DNA from: an uncultured Pelagibacteraceae bacterium
Lineage (GTDB): Bacteria > Pseudomonadota > Alphaproteobacteria > Pelagibacterales > Pelagibacteraceae
DNA: 64,000 bases
Direction of reading: 5' to 3'
Assembly: GCA_902515095.1 (NCBI GenBank)
Contig: CABXTC010000005.1
Coordinates: 34,666-98,665, forward strand
Shown piece after piece: positions 24,550 through 32,996 of this stretch. The translations under genes were made by a program, and so were the position numbers. Each line of letters begins with the position of its first letter. Position 1 is the first letter of the stretch. Under the pieces are notes generated by a model. That model was not told where the DNA came from and made no database searches. It was given only the letters and a program-made list of their open reading frames with translations.

Positions 24550-25644
24550 ATGAAAAAAATCATTTCAATGTTGTTTGCATCTTTTTTAATATTTGGTTTT
24601 ATATCAAATGCTAATGCTGCAAAAACACTAAAATGTCAGACAGTTCTAAATACTAAGGCTGATGAGGTCAAAATGTTGAAAGACTTTACTGACACAGTAA
24701 CAACTTTAACAAGTGGTTCCTTGAAATTTGAAATTTTACCTGCTGGTGCAGTGGTTGGAGTTAAAGAAACTTTGGACGCTGTAGATAAGGGTTTAATTGA
24801 TTGTGGATTTGCTTGGACGCACTATTGGTCAGGTGATCATCCTGCTGCTATGTTATTCGGATCTCCAGTAGCTGGTGGTGGAGTTGGTATCGACAATATC
24901 GCGTTTCTATCATGGTTCCAATATGGTGGTGGTAAAGAATTATACGACCAACTTTGGAAAGAAATGGGAAGAGACATCAAAGGATTTATGATTCAACCAG
25001 TTGGCCCAGAGGCTTTAGGTTGGTTTCCAAAGCCAATTAAAGATATGGCTGATTTTAGAAAATATAAATTCAGAACTCCTCCGGGAATTCCAGGACAAAC
25101 TTATAAAGACATTGGTATAGCATCTGTTGCAATGGGTGGTGGAGACATTCTTCCAGCTCTTGAAGCAGGAACTATCGATGCTGCTGAATGGTGTTGTCCA
25201 AAACCAGACTTAACTTTTGGTTTTCAAAAAGTCTTAAAGCATTATTATCTACAAGGTTTACACCAAGTAGTCGTAAATGCTGACTTTTATATTACTGGAA
25301 AAACTTACAATGCTATGTCTGATCATGAGAAAAAGTCACTTGAAGTAGCTGCTAATGCATCATTAGCAAAATCTTTAAGTTACAGGATCTATGAGAATGG
25401 TAAAGCTTTGAAAGAGTTAACTACAAAACATGGAGTAATTTTAGAAGACACTCCTTCTGATTATTTCACAGAATATATGGCTGCTGCAAAAGCTTCTTTG
25501 AATAAGAATGCTAAAGATAACAAATTCTTTAACGAAGTTTACACTTCAATGAAGAATTTTGCTGACATAGCTGTTCCATTCTGGAGTGGTGCTCAAATGT
25601 CTAATGCGAAGCTAGGAATGGCTCACGCAGCAACATTAAAGTAA
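24550..25644 (+). CDS. dctP: TRAP transporter substrate-binding protein, TakP-like
   Basis: A 364-residue periplasmic protein with a signal peptide ending at SNANAAKTLKC. AAKTLKCQTVLN, ALGWFPKPIKDMADFRKYKF, GGGDILPALEAGTIDAAEWC and YYLQGLHQVVVNADFYI match the TakP branch, which binds 2-oxo acids (with a sodium ion), lactate-calcium and similar carboxylates. Two adjacent cysteines (EWCCPKP) replace the usual WVGP-type segment. It is followed by a strong intercistronic terminator hairpin and then the dctQ and dctM membrane genes, giving a complete TRAP system. Confidence 0.9.
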   Translation: MKKIISMLFASFLIFGFISNANAAKTLKCQTVLNTKADEVKMLKDFTDTVTTLTSGSLKFEILPAGAVVGVKETLDAVDKGLIDCGFAWTHYWSGDHPAAMLFGSPVAGGGVGIDNIAFLSWFQYGGGKELYDQLWKEMGRDIKGFMIQPVGPEALGWFPKPIKDMADFRKYKFRTPPGIPGQTYKDIGIASVAMGGGDILPALEAGTIDAAEWCCPKPDLTFGFQKVLKHYYLQGLHQVVVNADFYITGKTYNAMSDHEKKSLEVAANASLAKSLSYRIYENGKALKELTTKHGVILEDTPSDYFTEYMAAAKASLNKNAKDNKFFNEVYTSMKNFADIAVPFWSGAQMSNAKLGMAHAATLK

Positions 25645-25672
25645 TCAGTAATTAATCTTAAATTGTATAATT

Positions 25673-25705
25673 AGAGCGGACTTAATTGTCCGCTCTTGTT
25701 TTTTA
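25673..25705 (+). terminator. Rho-independent terminator between dctP and dctQ
   Basis: A perfect nine-base stem, AGAGCGGAC with GTCCGCTCT, around the six-base loop TTAATT, followed by TGTTTTTT. It is GC-rich against a very AT-rich background and is the clearest terminator in the window. It starts 29 bases after the dctP stop and ends 12 bases before the dctQ ATG, so most transcripts should stop after dctP and only a fraction continue into the permease genes. Confidence 0.88.
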
Positions 25706-25716
25706 ATAAAGTTTTT

Positions 25717-26331
25717 ATGGCAGATGAACCAACCAAACTAGATATATCTGATGAAATGATTGCCGAAAGGCGAGGTGGTTCAGGAAAAATGCCTGAGGAT
25801 ATGCCATCATGGATGGCTAGCTCTATAGTAAATATTGATAAGTTCAGTAAATGGGTTGGCAATATTGTTTGCTGGATTTTAATGCCTTTAATTTTTGCAA
25901 TGACTTACGAAGTTCTTGCAAGAAAATTATTTTTAGCTCCAACAATTTGGGCATATGACATAAGTCGATTTTTGTATGGAGCCTTATTCATGTTGGGTGC
26001 TGCATATGCTCTTTCTAAAGGAGTTCATATAAGAGCTGACTTTTTATACAGAAATTTTAAAACCAAAAACCAAGGCAAGATTGATTTTTGGTTGTATCTT
26101 TTATTTTATTTCCCAGGATTAATTGTTTTTCTATACATGACCATTGGCTTTGTGGGCGAGTCGATTCAAAGAGGTGAAAAAGGTATGGATACTACCTGGA
26201 TGCCCTACATGTGGCCTATTAAAACTTGTTTACTGGTGGGAATCATTTTTTTGTTAATTCAAGGAATTTCAGAACTATTTAAAAGTTACTGGGCTGCAAC
26301 AAAAGGTAAATGGCCTGGAGATGATAAATGA
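25717..26331 (+). CDS. dctQ: TRAP transporter small permease (DctQ)
   Basis: A 204-residue four-helix membrane protein. The start chosen is the ATG at 25717; a TTG at 25696 lies in the terminator hairpin and is rejected. After a polar N-terminal 40 residues come WVGNIVCWILMPLIFAMTYEV, ALFMLGAAYALSKGVHIRADF (family motif YALxxxxHIRxD), and two further helices. It pairs with DctM in the inner membrane. It overlaps dctM by four bases (ATGA). Confidence 0.88.
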   Translation: MADEPTKLDISDEMIAERRGGSGKMPEDMPSWMASSIVNIDKFSKWVGNIVCWILMPLIFAMTYEVLARKLFLAPTIWAYDISRFLYGALFMLGAAYALSKGVHIRADFLYRNFKTKNQGKIDFWLYLLFYFPGLIVFLYMTIGFVGESIQRGEKGMDTTWMPYMWPIKTCLLVGIIFLLIQGISELFKSYWAATKGKWPGDDK

Positions 26332-27662
26332 TAGCTGAACTAATAGACCCAGCTATTTTAGGTTTTATTCTAGTTGGAGTAATGCTTTTTGCCATATTTG
26401 TAGGTTTTCCTATTTCGTTTACGTTAATCTTCTTAGGTTTTGTTTTTGGTTACTTAGGATTTGGTAAACTTGTTTTTTATTTAATGACCCTACAGTTCTC
26501 AATGGTCATGACCGAACAAACCCTTGCCGCCGTTCCACTCTTTGTCTTTATGGGAATAATGATGGAACAGGCTGGTTTAATGGAAAGATTATTTTCTTCA
26601 TTCCAAATGATGTTAGCAAAAGTAAGAGGATCTTTATATTATGCAGTTTTATTTGTTTCTGTAATTTTTGCTGCAGCAACAGGTATTGTTGGTGCATCTG
26701 TTACAATCTTAGGAATTATGGCTGCTAAGTCAATGAATAGATCAGGATATGATGTAAGACTTGCAGCTGGCACTATAACAGCTGGTGGAACTTTAGGAAT
26801 ATTAATTCCTCCAAGTATTATGCTTGTTGTTATGGGGCCAATTATGGAAATACCAGTAATTGATTTATTTGCTGCAGCTATAATTCCAGGAATTCTTCTT
26901 GCAAGTTTATACGCAGGCTATACCACAATTAGATGCATGATTAATCCTAAATTAGGACCAGTCATACCTGAAGACATGAGAGCTGCAAGCATGAAAGAGG
27001 TATGGATTGAATTTTTTTTAGGGTTAGTACCACCAGCAGCTTTAGTATTTGCGGCATTAGGAAGTATTTTGTTTGGGTTTGCCACACCAACAGAAGCAGC
27101 AGGTTGTGGAGCCATGGGTGCTTTACTTCTTTCGTTAGCTTACAAAAAATTAACTCTTCCAAAGTTACAAGAAGCATTAGTTAAAACATTAGAAATAACT
27201 GCATTGATAATGGTTTTGGTTGCGGCTTCAAATTTTTTTGGTGCTGTTTTTGCAAGACTAGGAACACCAACTTTATTAACTGAATTTTTATTAGGTCTAG
27301 AAATGAACAAATATCTTATTCTAGCAATGGTTATGGTAATGATATTTTTATTAGGATGGCCTTTAGAATGGGTGCCTATAGTAATGATTATCGTTCCAAT
27401 AATATTACCATTGATTGAGGCATTAGGATTTAATTTAACCTGGTTTGCTATATTGGTTGCTGTCAATTTACAAACCGCCTGGCTTTCACCACCAGTAGCT
27501 TTATCAGCATACTTTTTAAAAGGAGTGGTTCCTGAATGGGATCTTAAAGATATTTATTATGGAATGATGCAATTTATGGTCTTACAGTTAATAGGACTTA
27601 TATTAATTATTATATTTCCTAAAATAGCTCTTTGGTTGCCAACTCTCTTATATGGACAGTAG
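26328..27662 (+). CDS. dctM: TRAP transporter large permease (DctM)
   Basis: A 444-residue protein with about twelve helices and the DctM features AAVPLFVFMGIMMEQAGL, ATGIVGASVTILGIMAAKSM, GTLGILIPPSIMLVVMG and, near the end, VNLQTAWLSPPVALSAYFLKG. It is the sodium-driven channel-forming subunit. The order dctP-dctQ-dctM is complete. The next gene, an NCS1 permease, follows after 25 bases and may be read through. Confidence 0.93.
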   Translation: MIAELIDPAILGFILVGVMLFAIFVGFPISFTLIFLGFVFGYLGFGKLVFYLMTLQFSMVMTEQTLAAVPLFVFMGIMMEQAGLMERLFSSFQMMLAKVRGSLYYAVLFVSVIFAAATGIVGASVTILGIMAAKSMNRSGYDVRLAAGTITAGGTLGILIPPSIMLVVMGPIMEIPVIDLFAAAIIPGILLASLYAGYTTIRCMINPKLGPVIPEDMRAASMKEVWIEFFLGLVPPAALVFAALGSILFGFATPTEAAGCGAMGALLLSLAYKKLTLPKLQEALVKTLEITALIMVLVAASNFFGAVFARLGTPTLLTEFLLGLEMNKYLILAMVMVMIFLLGWPLEWVPIVMIIVPIILPLIEALGFNLTWFAILVAVNLQTAWLSPPVALSAYFLKGVVPEWDLKDIYYGMMQFMVLQLIGLILIIIFPKIALWLPTLLYGQ

Positions 27663-27687
27663 AAAGTTAAAGTTTTATATTGTCTGA

Positions 27688-29145
27688 GTGAGTCCTCAAA
27701 ATATAAAAAAAAATCTTACTAATTGGGATTTAGTTTCAGTAAATCCAATCGATAAAAATTGGGATTGGAAAGTTCTATTTTGCTTTTGGGGTATAAATAT
27801 ACAAAGTGTTATTGGTTTTTCATTGATCACTTCTCTTTATTTAATCTATGATCTCAATACTTTCATTGTATTTTTTGGAACAGCACTTGGAGCGCTACTA
27901 GTTTATATTTTTTCAAGCTGGATAGGAAAACCATCTCAAAAATATGGATTACCTTTCATTGTTTTGTTAAGATCATCATTTGGTATTACTGGTGCAAAAT
28001 ATTTTGGATTAATAAGATTTGTAGTTGGTGTTTTTTTATTTGGTATTCAAACATATTTTTTATCAAAAGCATTCAGTTATTTGATAAGAATAGCATTTTT
28101 TTCAATAGAACCTGTAATACTTGATAAAGAAATATTTTTAATATTTTTTTTAGGAATGAATTTAATTGATTGGACTGCAATTATTATTGCAATAATTTTT
28201 CAAGGATTTTTATTTAGTGCTGGAATGAATGTAAATAAAAAGATTATTATTTTTTCAGCTATCGCAGTGTATTTTGGAATGTTGTTATTTTTTTTATCAG
28301 TTTTACTTAGTGATGTTAAATTTACCTCTCAAGCTTTTTTAAACATACTTAATACTGAAAATTTTCTCAATAAGAATAATTTTGGACCATTAGTTACGGT
28401 AACAAGCACTGTGTTTGCATATTTTTCTATTATAATTTTGAGTTTTGGAGATTTTTCAAGATATGTTAAAGATGAAAGCCAGCTTAAAAAAGGAAACCTT
28501 AGCTTAATTTTAAATTTATTAATCTTCTCTTTTTTTGCACTGTTTATTGTTTCAGGCATGGATGCTTTTTTGAAGCAAGATCCAGAAAATTTGAATAGAA
28601 TATTAACAAATCCTACAGATATTCTTGGCAAATTAGATAATTTACAAGTGATAATTTTGGCTTTAGTTTTTATAATTATTGCTTCTGCGTCAACTAATTT
28701 GATAGTTAATTTTATTCCGTCCCAATATACTTTGGTAAACTTTTTACCTTTCTCTTTATCCATTAAGAGTGCGGGTATAATAATTGCAATTATGGGTTTT
28801 ATAGTTGGAATATTTTGGCTAACTTTCCTGAGTCAAGTTGGAGCACTTTCTTTCATTGATACTTTTGGAGCTTTTTTTGGACCAATTTTTGGAATTATGA
28901 TTTCTGATTTTTATTATATTCAAAAAAGTAAAATTAATAACAAAGATATATATTCTTTAGAAAAAGACGGAATTTATTATTACAGCGGAGGGTGGCATAT
29001 AAAAGCAGTTTACTCTGTAATTTTAGGTTTTATTTTTTCAGCCTCAACAATATGGAATGCTAATTTGATGTTTCTTCAATCATTCTCTTGGATGATTGGT
29101 GCCTTTATAGCTGCTCTTACTTATTATTTACTAGCTAAAGAATAA
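27688..29145 (+). CDS. NCS1-family permease (cytosine/purine/hydantoin type)
   Basis: A 485-residue carrier with twelve helices. The N-terminal NLTNWDLVSVNPIDKNWDWK, GKPSQKYGLPFIVLLRSSFG and FGDFSRYVKDESQLKKGN are typical of NCS1 transporters for cytosine, allantoin, hydantoin or thiamine-like nitrogen compounds, driven by sodium or protons. Start is GTG. It is followed after four bases by an SDR gene, so the pair may import and oxidise one substrate, but the identity is unknown. Confidence 0.87.
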   Translation: MSPQNIKKNLTNWDLVSVNPIDKNWDWKVLFCFWGINIQSVIGFSLITSLYLIYDLNTFIVFFGTALGALLVYIFSSWIGKPSQKYGLPFIVLLRSSFGITGAKYFGLIRFVVGVFLFGIQTYFLSKAFSYLIRIAFFSIEPVILDKEIFLIFFLGMNLIDWTAIIIAIIFQGFLFSAGMNVNKKIIIFSAIAVYFGMLLFFLSVLLSDVKFTSQAFLNILNTENFLNKNNFGPLVTVTSTVFAYFSIIILSFGDFSRYVKDESQLKKGNLSLILNLLIFSFFALFIVSGMDAFLKQDPENLNRILTNPTDILGKLDNLQVIILALVFIIIASASTNLIVNFIPSQYTLVNFLPFSLSIKSAGIIIAIMGFIVGIFWLTFLSQVGALSFIDTFGAFFGPIFGIMISDFYYIQKSKINNKDIYSLEKDGIYYYSGGWHIKAVYSVILGFIFSASTIWNANLMFLQSFSWMIGAFIAALTYYLLAKE

Positions 29146-29149
29146 CCTA

Positions 29150-29902
29150 ATGGAAAAAATTATCTTTAACTTTAAAAACAGGACAGCAATTGTCACTGGG
29201 GGTGCCCAAGGATTTGGTTTAGATATTACAAAACGTTTTTTAAAATCTGGTGCAAAAGTAATAATATGGGATAATGAACCAAAAGCTATTGAAACCGCCA
29301 TTAAAGATATAGATAATCCAAATTTAAGCTCTAATGTTGTGGATGTATCTAATTATGGGGAAGTAGATAAAAATGTTAAAGAGATAATCAAAAATTCTAA
29401 TATTGATATTCTAATAAACAATGCAGGTATTACTGGACCCACTGCTTCTTTATGGGAGTATGACATTGAAATGTGGAAAAAAGTTGTAGATATAAATCTC
29501 ATGGGAACTTTTAATTGTTGCAGATCCATAGTGCCAAATATGATTAAAAATAACTATGGGAGAATTGTGAACGTAGCTTCAGTAGCTGGAAAAGATGGAA
29601 ATGCAAATGCAAGTGCATATAGCGTAGGAAAAGCTGGCGCAATAGGATTAACTAAGTCACTAGGTAAGGAGCTTGCAGATAAGAATATTGCTGTAAACGC
29701 AGTTACTCCAGCAGGAGCAAAAACTAGGATTTTGAACCAAATGACCAAGGAACACGTTCAAAGAATGTTATCCAAGGTACCAAGAGGCAGATTTTTAGAG
29801 GTTGAGGAGTTTACCTCTTTAGTTTGTTGGCTTTCTTCTGAGGAAAATACTTTCTCAACAGCAGCAGTCTTTGATATTAGTGGTGGTCGTTCTACTTATT
29901 AA
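29150..29902 (+). CDS. Short-chain dehydrogenase/reductase
   Basis: A 250-residue SDR with TGGAQGFGLDITKRFLKSGA for NAD(P), INNAGITGP, the serine in NVASVAGKDGN, AYSVGKAGAIGL (Tyr-x3-Lys) and a C-terminal DISGGRSTY. The closing GGRSTY resembles sugar- or polyol-type dehydrogenases in this family. It starts four bases after the NCS1 permease gene and is likely co-transcribed with it. Its stop overlaps a small convergent gene by three or four bases. Confidence 0.88.
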   Translation: MEKIIFNFKNRTAIVTGGAQGFGLDITKRFLKSGAKVIIWDNEPKAIETAIKDIDNPNLSSNVVDVSNYGEVDKNVKEIIKNSNIDILINNAGITGPTASLWEYDIEMWKKVVDINLMGTFNCCRSIVPNMIKNNYGRIVNVASVAGKDGNANASAYSVGKAGAIGLTKSLGKELADKNIAVNAVTPAGAKTRILNQMTKEHVQRMLSKVPRGRFLEVEEFTSLVCWLSSEENTFSTAAVFDISGGRSTY

Positions 29903-30036
29903 CTTCTAGGTTTTTGCTCAACTATTTTGATATTACTCATTTTAGCTCTACTAAACTTGATATCTTTGGACAAAACTGGTGCAAAAATCATTATAGACCA
30001 GTAAATTATGAGTATAAAAGCGGATATTGTCTTCAT
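29899..30036 (-). CDS. Small exported or membrane protein, 45 aa
   Basis: The ATG-initiated frame encodes MKTISAFILIIYWSIMIFAP followed by VLSKDIKFSRAKMSNIKIVE and a short basic end. The first 22 residues look like a signal peptide or membrane anchor (Lys at position 2, hydrophobic core), and the rest is polar, so the mature part may be a short periplasmic peptide or tail. It is divergent from the DUF3047-like gene with an 82-base gap and overlaps the SDR end. Not recognised. Confidence 0.5.
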   Translation of the reverse strand: MKTISAFILIIYWSIMIFAPVLSKDIKFSRAKMSNIKIVEQKPRS

Positions 30037-30118
30037 ATTATTTATATAGAACTAAATATTGAGTTTTGAATGTTTAAATTTTGTCTAAATAATGTATTAA
30101 GAATTTTTTTTATCTTTT

Positions 30119-30769
30119 ATGAAAATTTTTTTAAATATTTTAATCATCACAATTATATCTATTAATTTGTCTTCAGCTGATGAATTACAAGTCTTTGATT
30201 TTACTGAAACAGAGCTCGCAGATCTTCAAGTAAGAAAAGTAAGAGGGGCTGACAACAAAACACTTTATACAGTTGGATCAAATGATAATGGGAATTATTT
30301 GAAATCAGTTGCTGATAATGCTGCCTCTGGCCTAGGAAAAGAGATCAAGATAAACCTCAATAAGACCCCATTTATAAATATTACGTGGAAAATTGAGAAG
30401 GATCTGTCAGGAATTAAAGAAAACACAAAAAAAGGGCACGATTTTGCCGCAAGAGTTTTTGTGATTAAAAAAACTGGAGCCACACCATTATCAAATAGAG
30501 CTATTAATTATGTTTTCTCAAGTAATAATGAAGTTGGGGCAAATTTCCCAAGCCCATATACAAAGAAATCGATAGATAATGTTTTAGCTAGCACAAAAGA
30601 TAACTTAAATGAATGGGTAACAGTTAAAGCTAATGTTAAGGAGGATTTTAAAAGATTGCACGATCTTGATGTTAATGAGCTTGATGGACTTGCTATTATG
30701 TCAGATACAGATAATTCAAAAATGAAATCTATCGCATATTTTCAAAATATATATTTTTCAGCAAATTAA
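30119..30769 (+). CDS. DUF3047-like secreted protein
   Basis: A 216-residue protein with a signal peptide (IFLNILIITIISINLSSADE). The mature part holds INITWKIEKDLSGIKENTKKG, DFAARVFVIKKTGA, INYVFSSNNEVGANFPSPY and the final LDGLAIMSDTDNSKMKSIAY, the pattern of DUF3047, a beta-sandwich family often found in marine and sulfur bacteria with unknown, perhaps carbohydrate-binding, function. It acts outside the cytoplasm. ybgC follows after 23 bases. Confidence 0.75.
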   Translation: MKIFLNILIITIISINLSSADELQVFDFTETELADLQVRKVRGADNKTLYTVGSNDNGNYLKSVADNAASGLGKEIKINLNKTPFINITWKIEKDLSGIKENTKKGHDFAARVFVIKKTGATPLSNRAINYVFSSNNEVGANFPSPYTKKSIDNVLASTKDNLNEWVTVKANVKEDFKRLHDLDVNELDGLAIMSDTDNSKMKSIAYFQNIYFSAN

Positions 30770-30792
30770 TTTATTTTTTGCTATAATTTCGT

Positions 30793-31215
30793 ATGCATGA
30801 AAATTTTTTTCATACTTTAAAGGTTTATTATGAGGATACTGATGCTGGTGGTGTCATATATTATGCTAATTATTTAAAGTTTTTAGAAAGAGCAAGAACT
30901 GAAGCTCTCCATTCAGTTGGGTACAGTAACCAAAAAGTTAAAAAAGATTTTGGTTCATTAATCATAGTAAAAGCTTGCAATATTGAATATAAAAAACCTG
31001 CAAGTCTTGAAGATGAACTAACAATAAGATCTTTTGTTAAATCTATCACCAAAACATCTTTTTTTATGAATCAAATAATTACTAAAGGTGATGACACTAT
31101 AGTTGAGGCACAAGTTCATTTAGTTTTTGTTAATGATTTAGGTAAACCAGTAAAAATACCTGATGAAATTTACTCCAAATTTAAACCTTATTTTTGTGAC
31201 ACTATTAAAACTTAG
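30793..31215 (+). CDS. ybgC: YbgC-type acyl-CoA thioesterase (hot-dog fold)
   Basis: A 140-residue hot-dog protein with the 4-hydroxybenzoyl-CoA thioesterase motif YYEDTDAGGVIYYANYLKF (catalytic Asp17) and LERARTE after it. YbgC hydrolyses short acyl-CoA or acyl-ACP and is usually encoded first in the tol-pal operon. No tolQRA-tolB-pal genes follow here, so the gene is detached from that cluster. The 3' end overlaps the convergent uracil-DNA glycosylase by 11 bases. Confidence 0.9.
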   Translation: MHENFFHTLKVYYEDTDAGGVIYYANYLKFLERARTEALHSVGYSNQKVKKDFGSLIIVKACNIEYKKPASLEDELTIRSFVKSITKTSFFMNQIITKGDDTIVEAQVHLVFVNDLGKPVKIPDEIYSKFKPYFCDTIKT

Positions 31216-31885
31216 CTAATTTTTTTGCATTTTTAAATAAATTTACCATCATTTTATTAGAAATTAATTTTGTGTTAACGTTTCTTGGACTTGGATGGTA
31301 ACTAGATAAAATTATCAAACCATTTGGTAATAGTTGTGTTTTACCATGTTCAAAAACAAATTTGTGTTTGATATCAAATTTTTGTTTATACAGCTTTATA
31401 CAATTATCGAAAGCAACTTTACCAAGTGTAACAATTACCTTTAGTTTTTTTAAACTCAATATTTCCTTATCAAAAAATTTAGAACAATTAGAAATTTCAT
31501 TACTTAGTGGCTTATCTTCAGGTGGGACACATTTAAGAATATTTGTGATGTAAGTAGATTTTAGTTTTAAATTATCATTTAAATTTTTTGAAAATGGTGA
31601 ATTTGAAATTCCTACCTCATGCAAACATTTAAACAAAAAATCTCCTGATTTGTCTCCTGTGAAAGCTCTTCCGGTTCTAGTTCCACCATGAGCTGCTGGA
31701 GCTAGACCAATAATTGCAATTTTTGAGTTTAAATCTCCAAATCCTGGAACAGGTTTACCCCAGTAAATTTCATTAATATTTTGTTTTCTTTTATTTGTAC
31801 TTACTTTTTTTATAAATCTAACCAATCTTGGACATTTTTTACAATTTATTATTGTTTTGTTTAATTCGTTTAATCTAATATCCAT
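31205..31885 (-). CDS. Uracil-DNA glycosylase family 5 (UdgB-like)
   Basis: A 226-residue UDG-superfamily protein. CKKCPRLVRFIKK (Fe-S cysteine pair) begins the domain, GLAPAAHGGTRTGRAFTGDK is the family-5 active-site motif A, and SSYHPSPRNVNTK is motif B with the catalytic-site histidine. These enzymes excise uracil, hypoxanthine or related deaminated bases during base excision repair. The start codon lies only three bases from the divergent phosphatase start. Confidence 0.9.
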   Translation of the reverse strand: MDIRLNELNKTIINCKKCPRLVRFIKKVSTNKRKQNINEIYWGKPVPGFGDLNSKIAIIGLAPAAHGGTRTGRAFTGDKSGDFLFKCLHEVGISNSPFSKNLNDNLKLKSTYITNILKCVPPEDKPLSNEISNCSKFFDKEILSLKKLKVIVTLGKVAFDNCIKLYKQKFDIKHKFVFEHGKTQLLPNGLIILSSYHPSPRNVNTKLISNKMMVNLFKNAKKLAKF

Positions 31886-31888
31886 ACA

Positions 31889-32446
31889 ATGAAATTTTTA
31901 AGTTTTTTTATTATAATTTTTATATCTTTAACTTCACCTATTAAAGCAGAATTATATAAAAATTTAATAAATCAACTTAAGGATGGTGATAAATTAATAT
32001 TTATAAGACACGCATACGCTCCTGGAAATGGTGATCCAGATGGTTTCAATTTAAACGATTGTTCTACACAAAGAAATTTGAGTGAAGATGGAAGAAAACA
32101 AGCTCAACGTATTGGTGAATTTTTTATTAAGAATAAAATCAAAATTGGTGAAGTTCTTTCAAGTGAATGGTGCAGATGTACAGAAACAGCAAAAATTGCA
32201 TTTAAAAAATTTTCTAAAAATAGTTTTTTAAATTCATTTTACAGTTCAAAGTATTCTAAAAATAAAGACAAGCAAGTTAAAGCACTTAATAAATATATTA
32301 AAAATTTAGATAGTAAGAAAAATTTGATCTTAGTAACCCACTATGTACTAATATCTGAAGTCTTAAATTATGCTCCATCATCAGGTGAAATAGTTGTTTC
32401 AGATAAAAATTTTAATATAATAGGAAGTATAGAGATAGATTATTAA
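31889..32446 (+). CDS. Histidine phosphatase family protein, exported
   Basis: A 185-residue protein with a signal peptide (FLSFFIIIFISLTSPIKAEL) and the phosphoglycerate-mutase-like core: LIFIRHAYAPG with catalytic His41, QRNLSEDGRKQAQRIG, LSSEWCRCTETA (second arginine) and LVTHYVLISEVL (second histidine). Periplasmic members hydrolyse phosphate esters of unknown identity. Upstream space is three bases, so its promoter must lie inside the divergent UDG gene. A 41-residue basic protein gene follows after five bases. Confidence 0.85.
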   Translation: MKFLSFFIIIFISLTSPIKAELYKNLINQLKDGDKLIFIRHAYAPGNGDPDGFNLNDCSTQRNLSEDGRKQAQRIGEFFIKNKIKIGEVLSSEWCRCTETAKIAFKKFSKNSFLNSFYSSKYSKNKDKQVKALNKYIKNLDSKKNLILVTHYVLISEVLNYAPSSGEIVVSDKNFNIIGSIEIDY

Positions 32447-32451
32447 ATATT

Positions 32452-32577
32452 ATGTCATCAAAGAGAGCTATGAAACAAGCGCAAAAACAAGCTTACGCAA
32501 AGCACAGAAGCAACATTACAAATAGTAGATTTGCTAACAAGAAAAAAAATTTTTTTAATAAAAAGAAAAAAGATTAA
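32452..32577 (+). CDS. Small basic protein, 41 aa
   Basis: Begins MSSKRAMKQAQKQAYAKHRS and continues NITNSRFANKKKNFFNKKKK before a final Asp; about 15 lysine or arginine residues and a single acidic one. It is five bases behind the histidine phosphatase gene and overlaps the convergent hypothetical gene by four. The composition is of a nucleic-acid-binding peptide, perhaps ribosome-associated. No family recognised. Confidence 0.5.
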   Translation: MSSKRAMKQAQKQAYAKHRSNITNSRFANKKKNFFNKKKKD

Positions 32578-32996
32578 CTTTCTTTTTTAAATTTTTCGAT
32601 TTTTTTACAGTTTGATATCTTTGATATACCTTCCTCATCATTTAAAACAGTTTTCATAAAAATTTCGAGCTTTCCTATTTCAAATAAGATTTGAGTGTAA
32701 AATTGAGGATAACCATGTTTATGAGTTAATATTTTTCCATTTTCCTCATAAATATTTCTTACATATGAATTGGATTTTTTTATACTAAGGTCGGTAAGTC
32801 GATAATTTTGATAAGTCTTTTCCTTGTAAACATAATTTCTAGTCATGATCAATTCATCTAAATTTAAGATGTATTCATTTTTTAAGAACTCATCTTGCTT
32901 ATCATCACATCTGCTCATTATAATTACCTCTGATTTGAGATATTGAAATGGTAAGATTATTAATATAAGAGAAATTAAAAGTCTAATTACTTTCAT
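32574..32996 (-). CDS. Hypothetical exported protein, 140 aa
   Basis: From the ATG at 32996 (a TTG four codons upstream is less likely) the protein starts MKVIRLLISLILIILPFQYL, a signal peptide, and then has a polar domain with DDKQDEFLKNEYILNLDELI and three further segments rich in Tyr and Asn. Two cysteines, one just after the signal (SRCDDK) and one near the end (SNCKKI), could form a disulfide. No family recognised; fate is likely periplasmic. It overlaps the small membrane protein gene upstream by 14 bases. Confidence 0.68.
   Translation of the reverse strand: MKVIRLLISLILIILPFQYLKSEVIIMSRCDDKQDEFLKNEYILNLDELIMTRNYVYKEKTYQNYRLTDLSIKKSNSYVRNIYEENGKILTHKHGYPQFYTQILFEIGKLEIFMKTVLNDEEGISKISNCKKIEKFKKES

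Noticed and set aside
25696..25716. TTG start giving seven extra residues for the first dctQ
   Set aside because: The codon is part of the terminator hairpin and the extra residues are not family-like; the ATG at 25717 is better.
28329..28763. Minus-strand open frame of 144 codons opposite the NCS1 permease
   Set aside because: Lies within a gene whose family motifs continue on both sides; no independent evidence.
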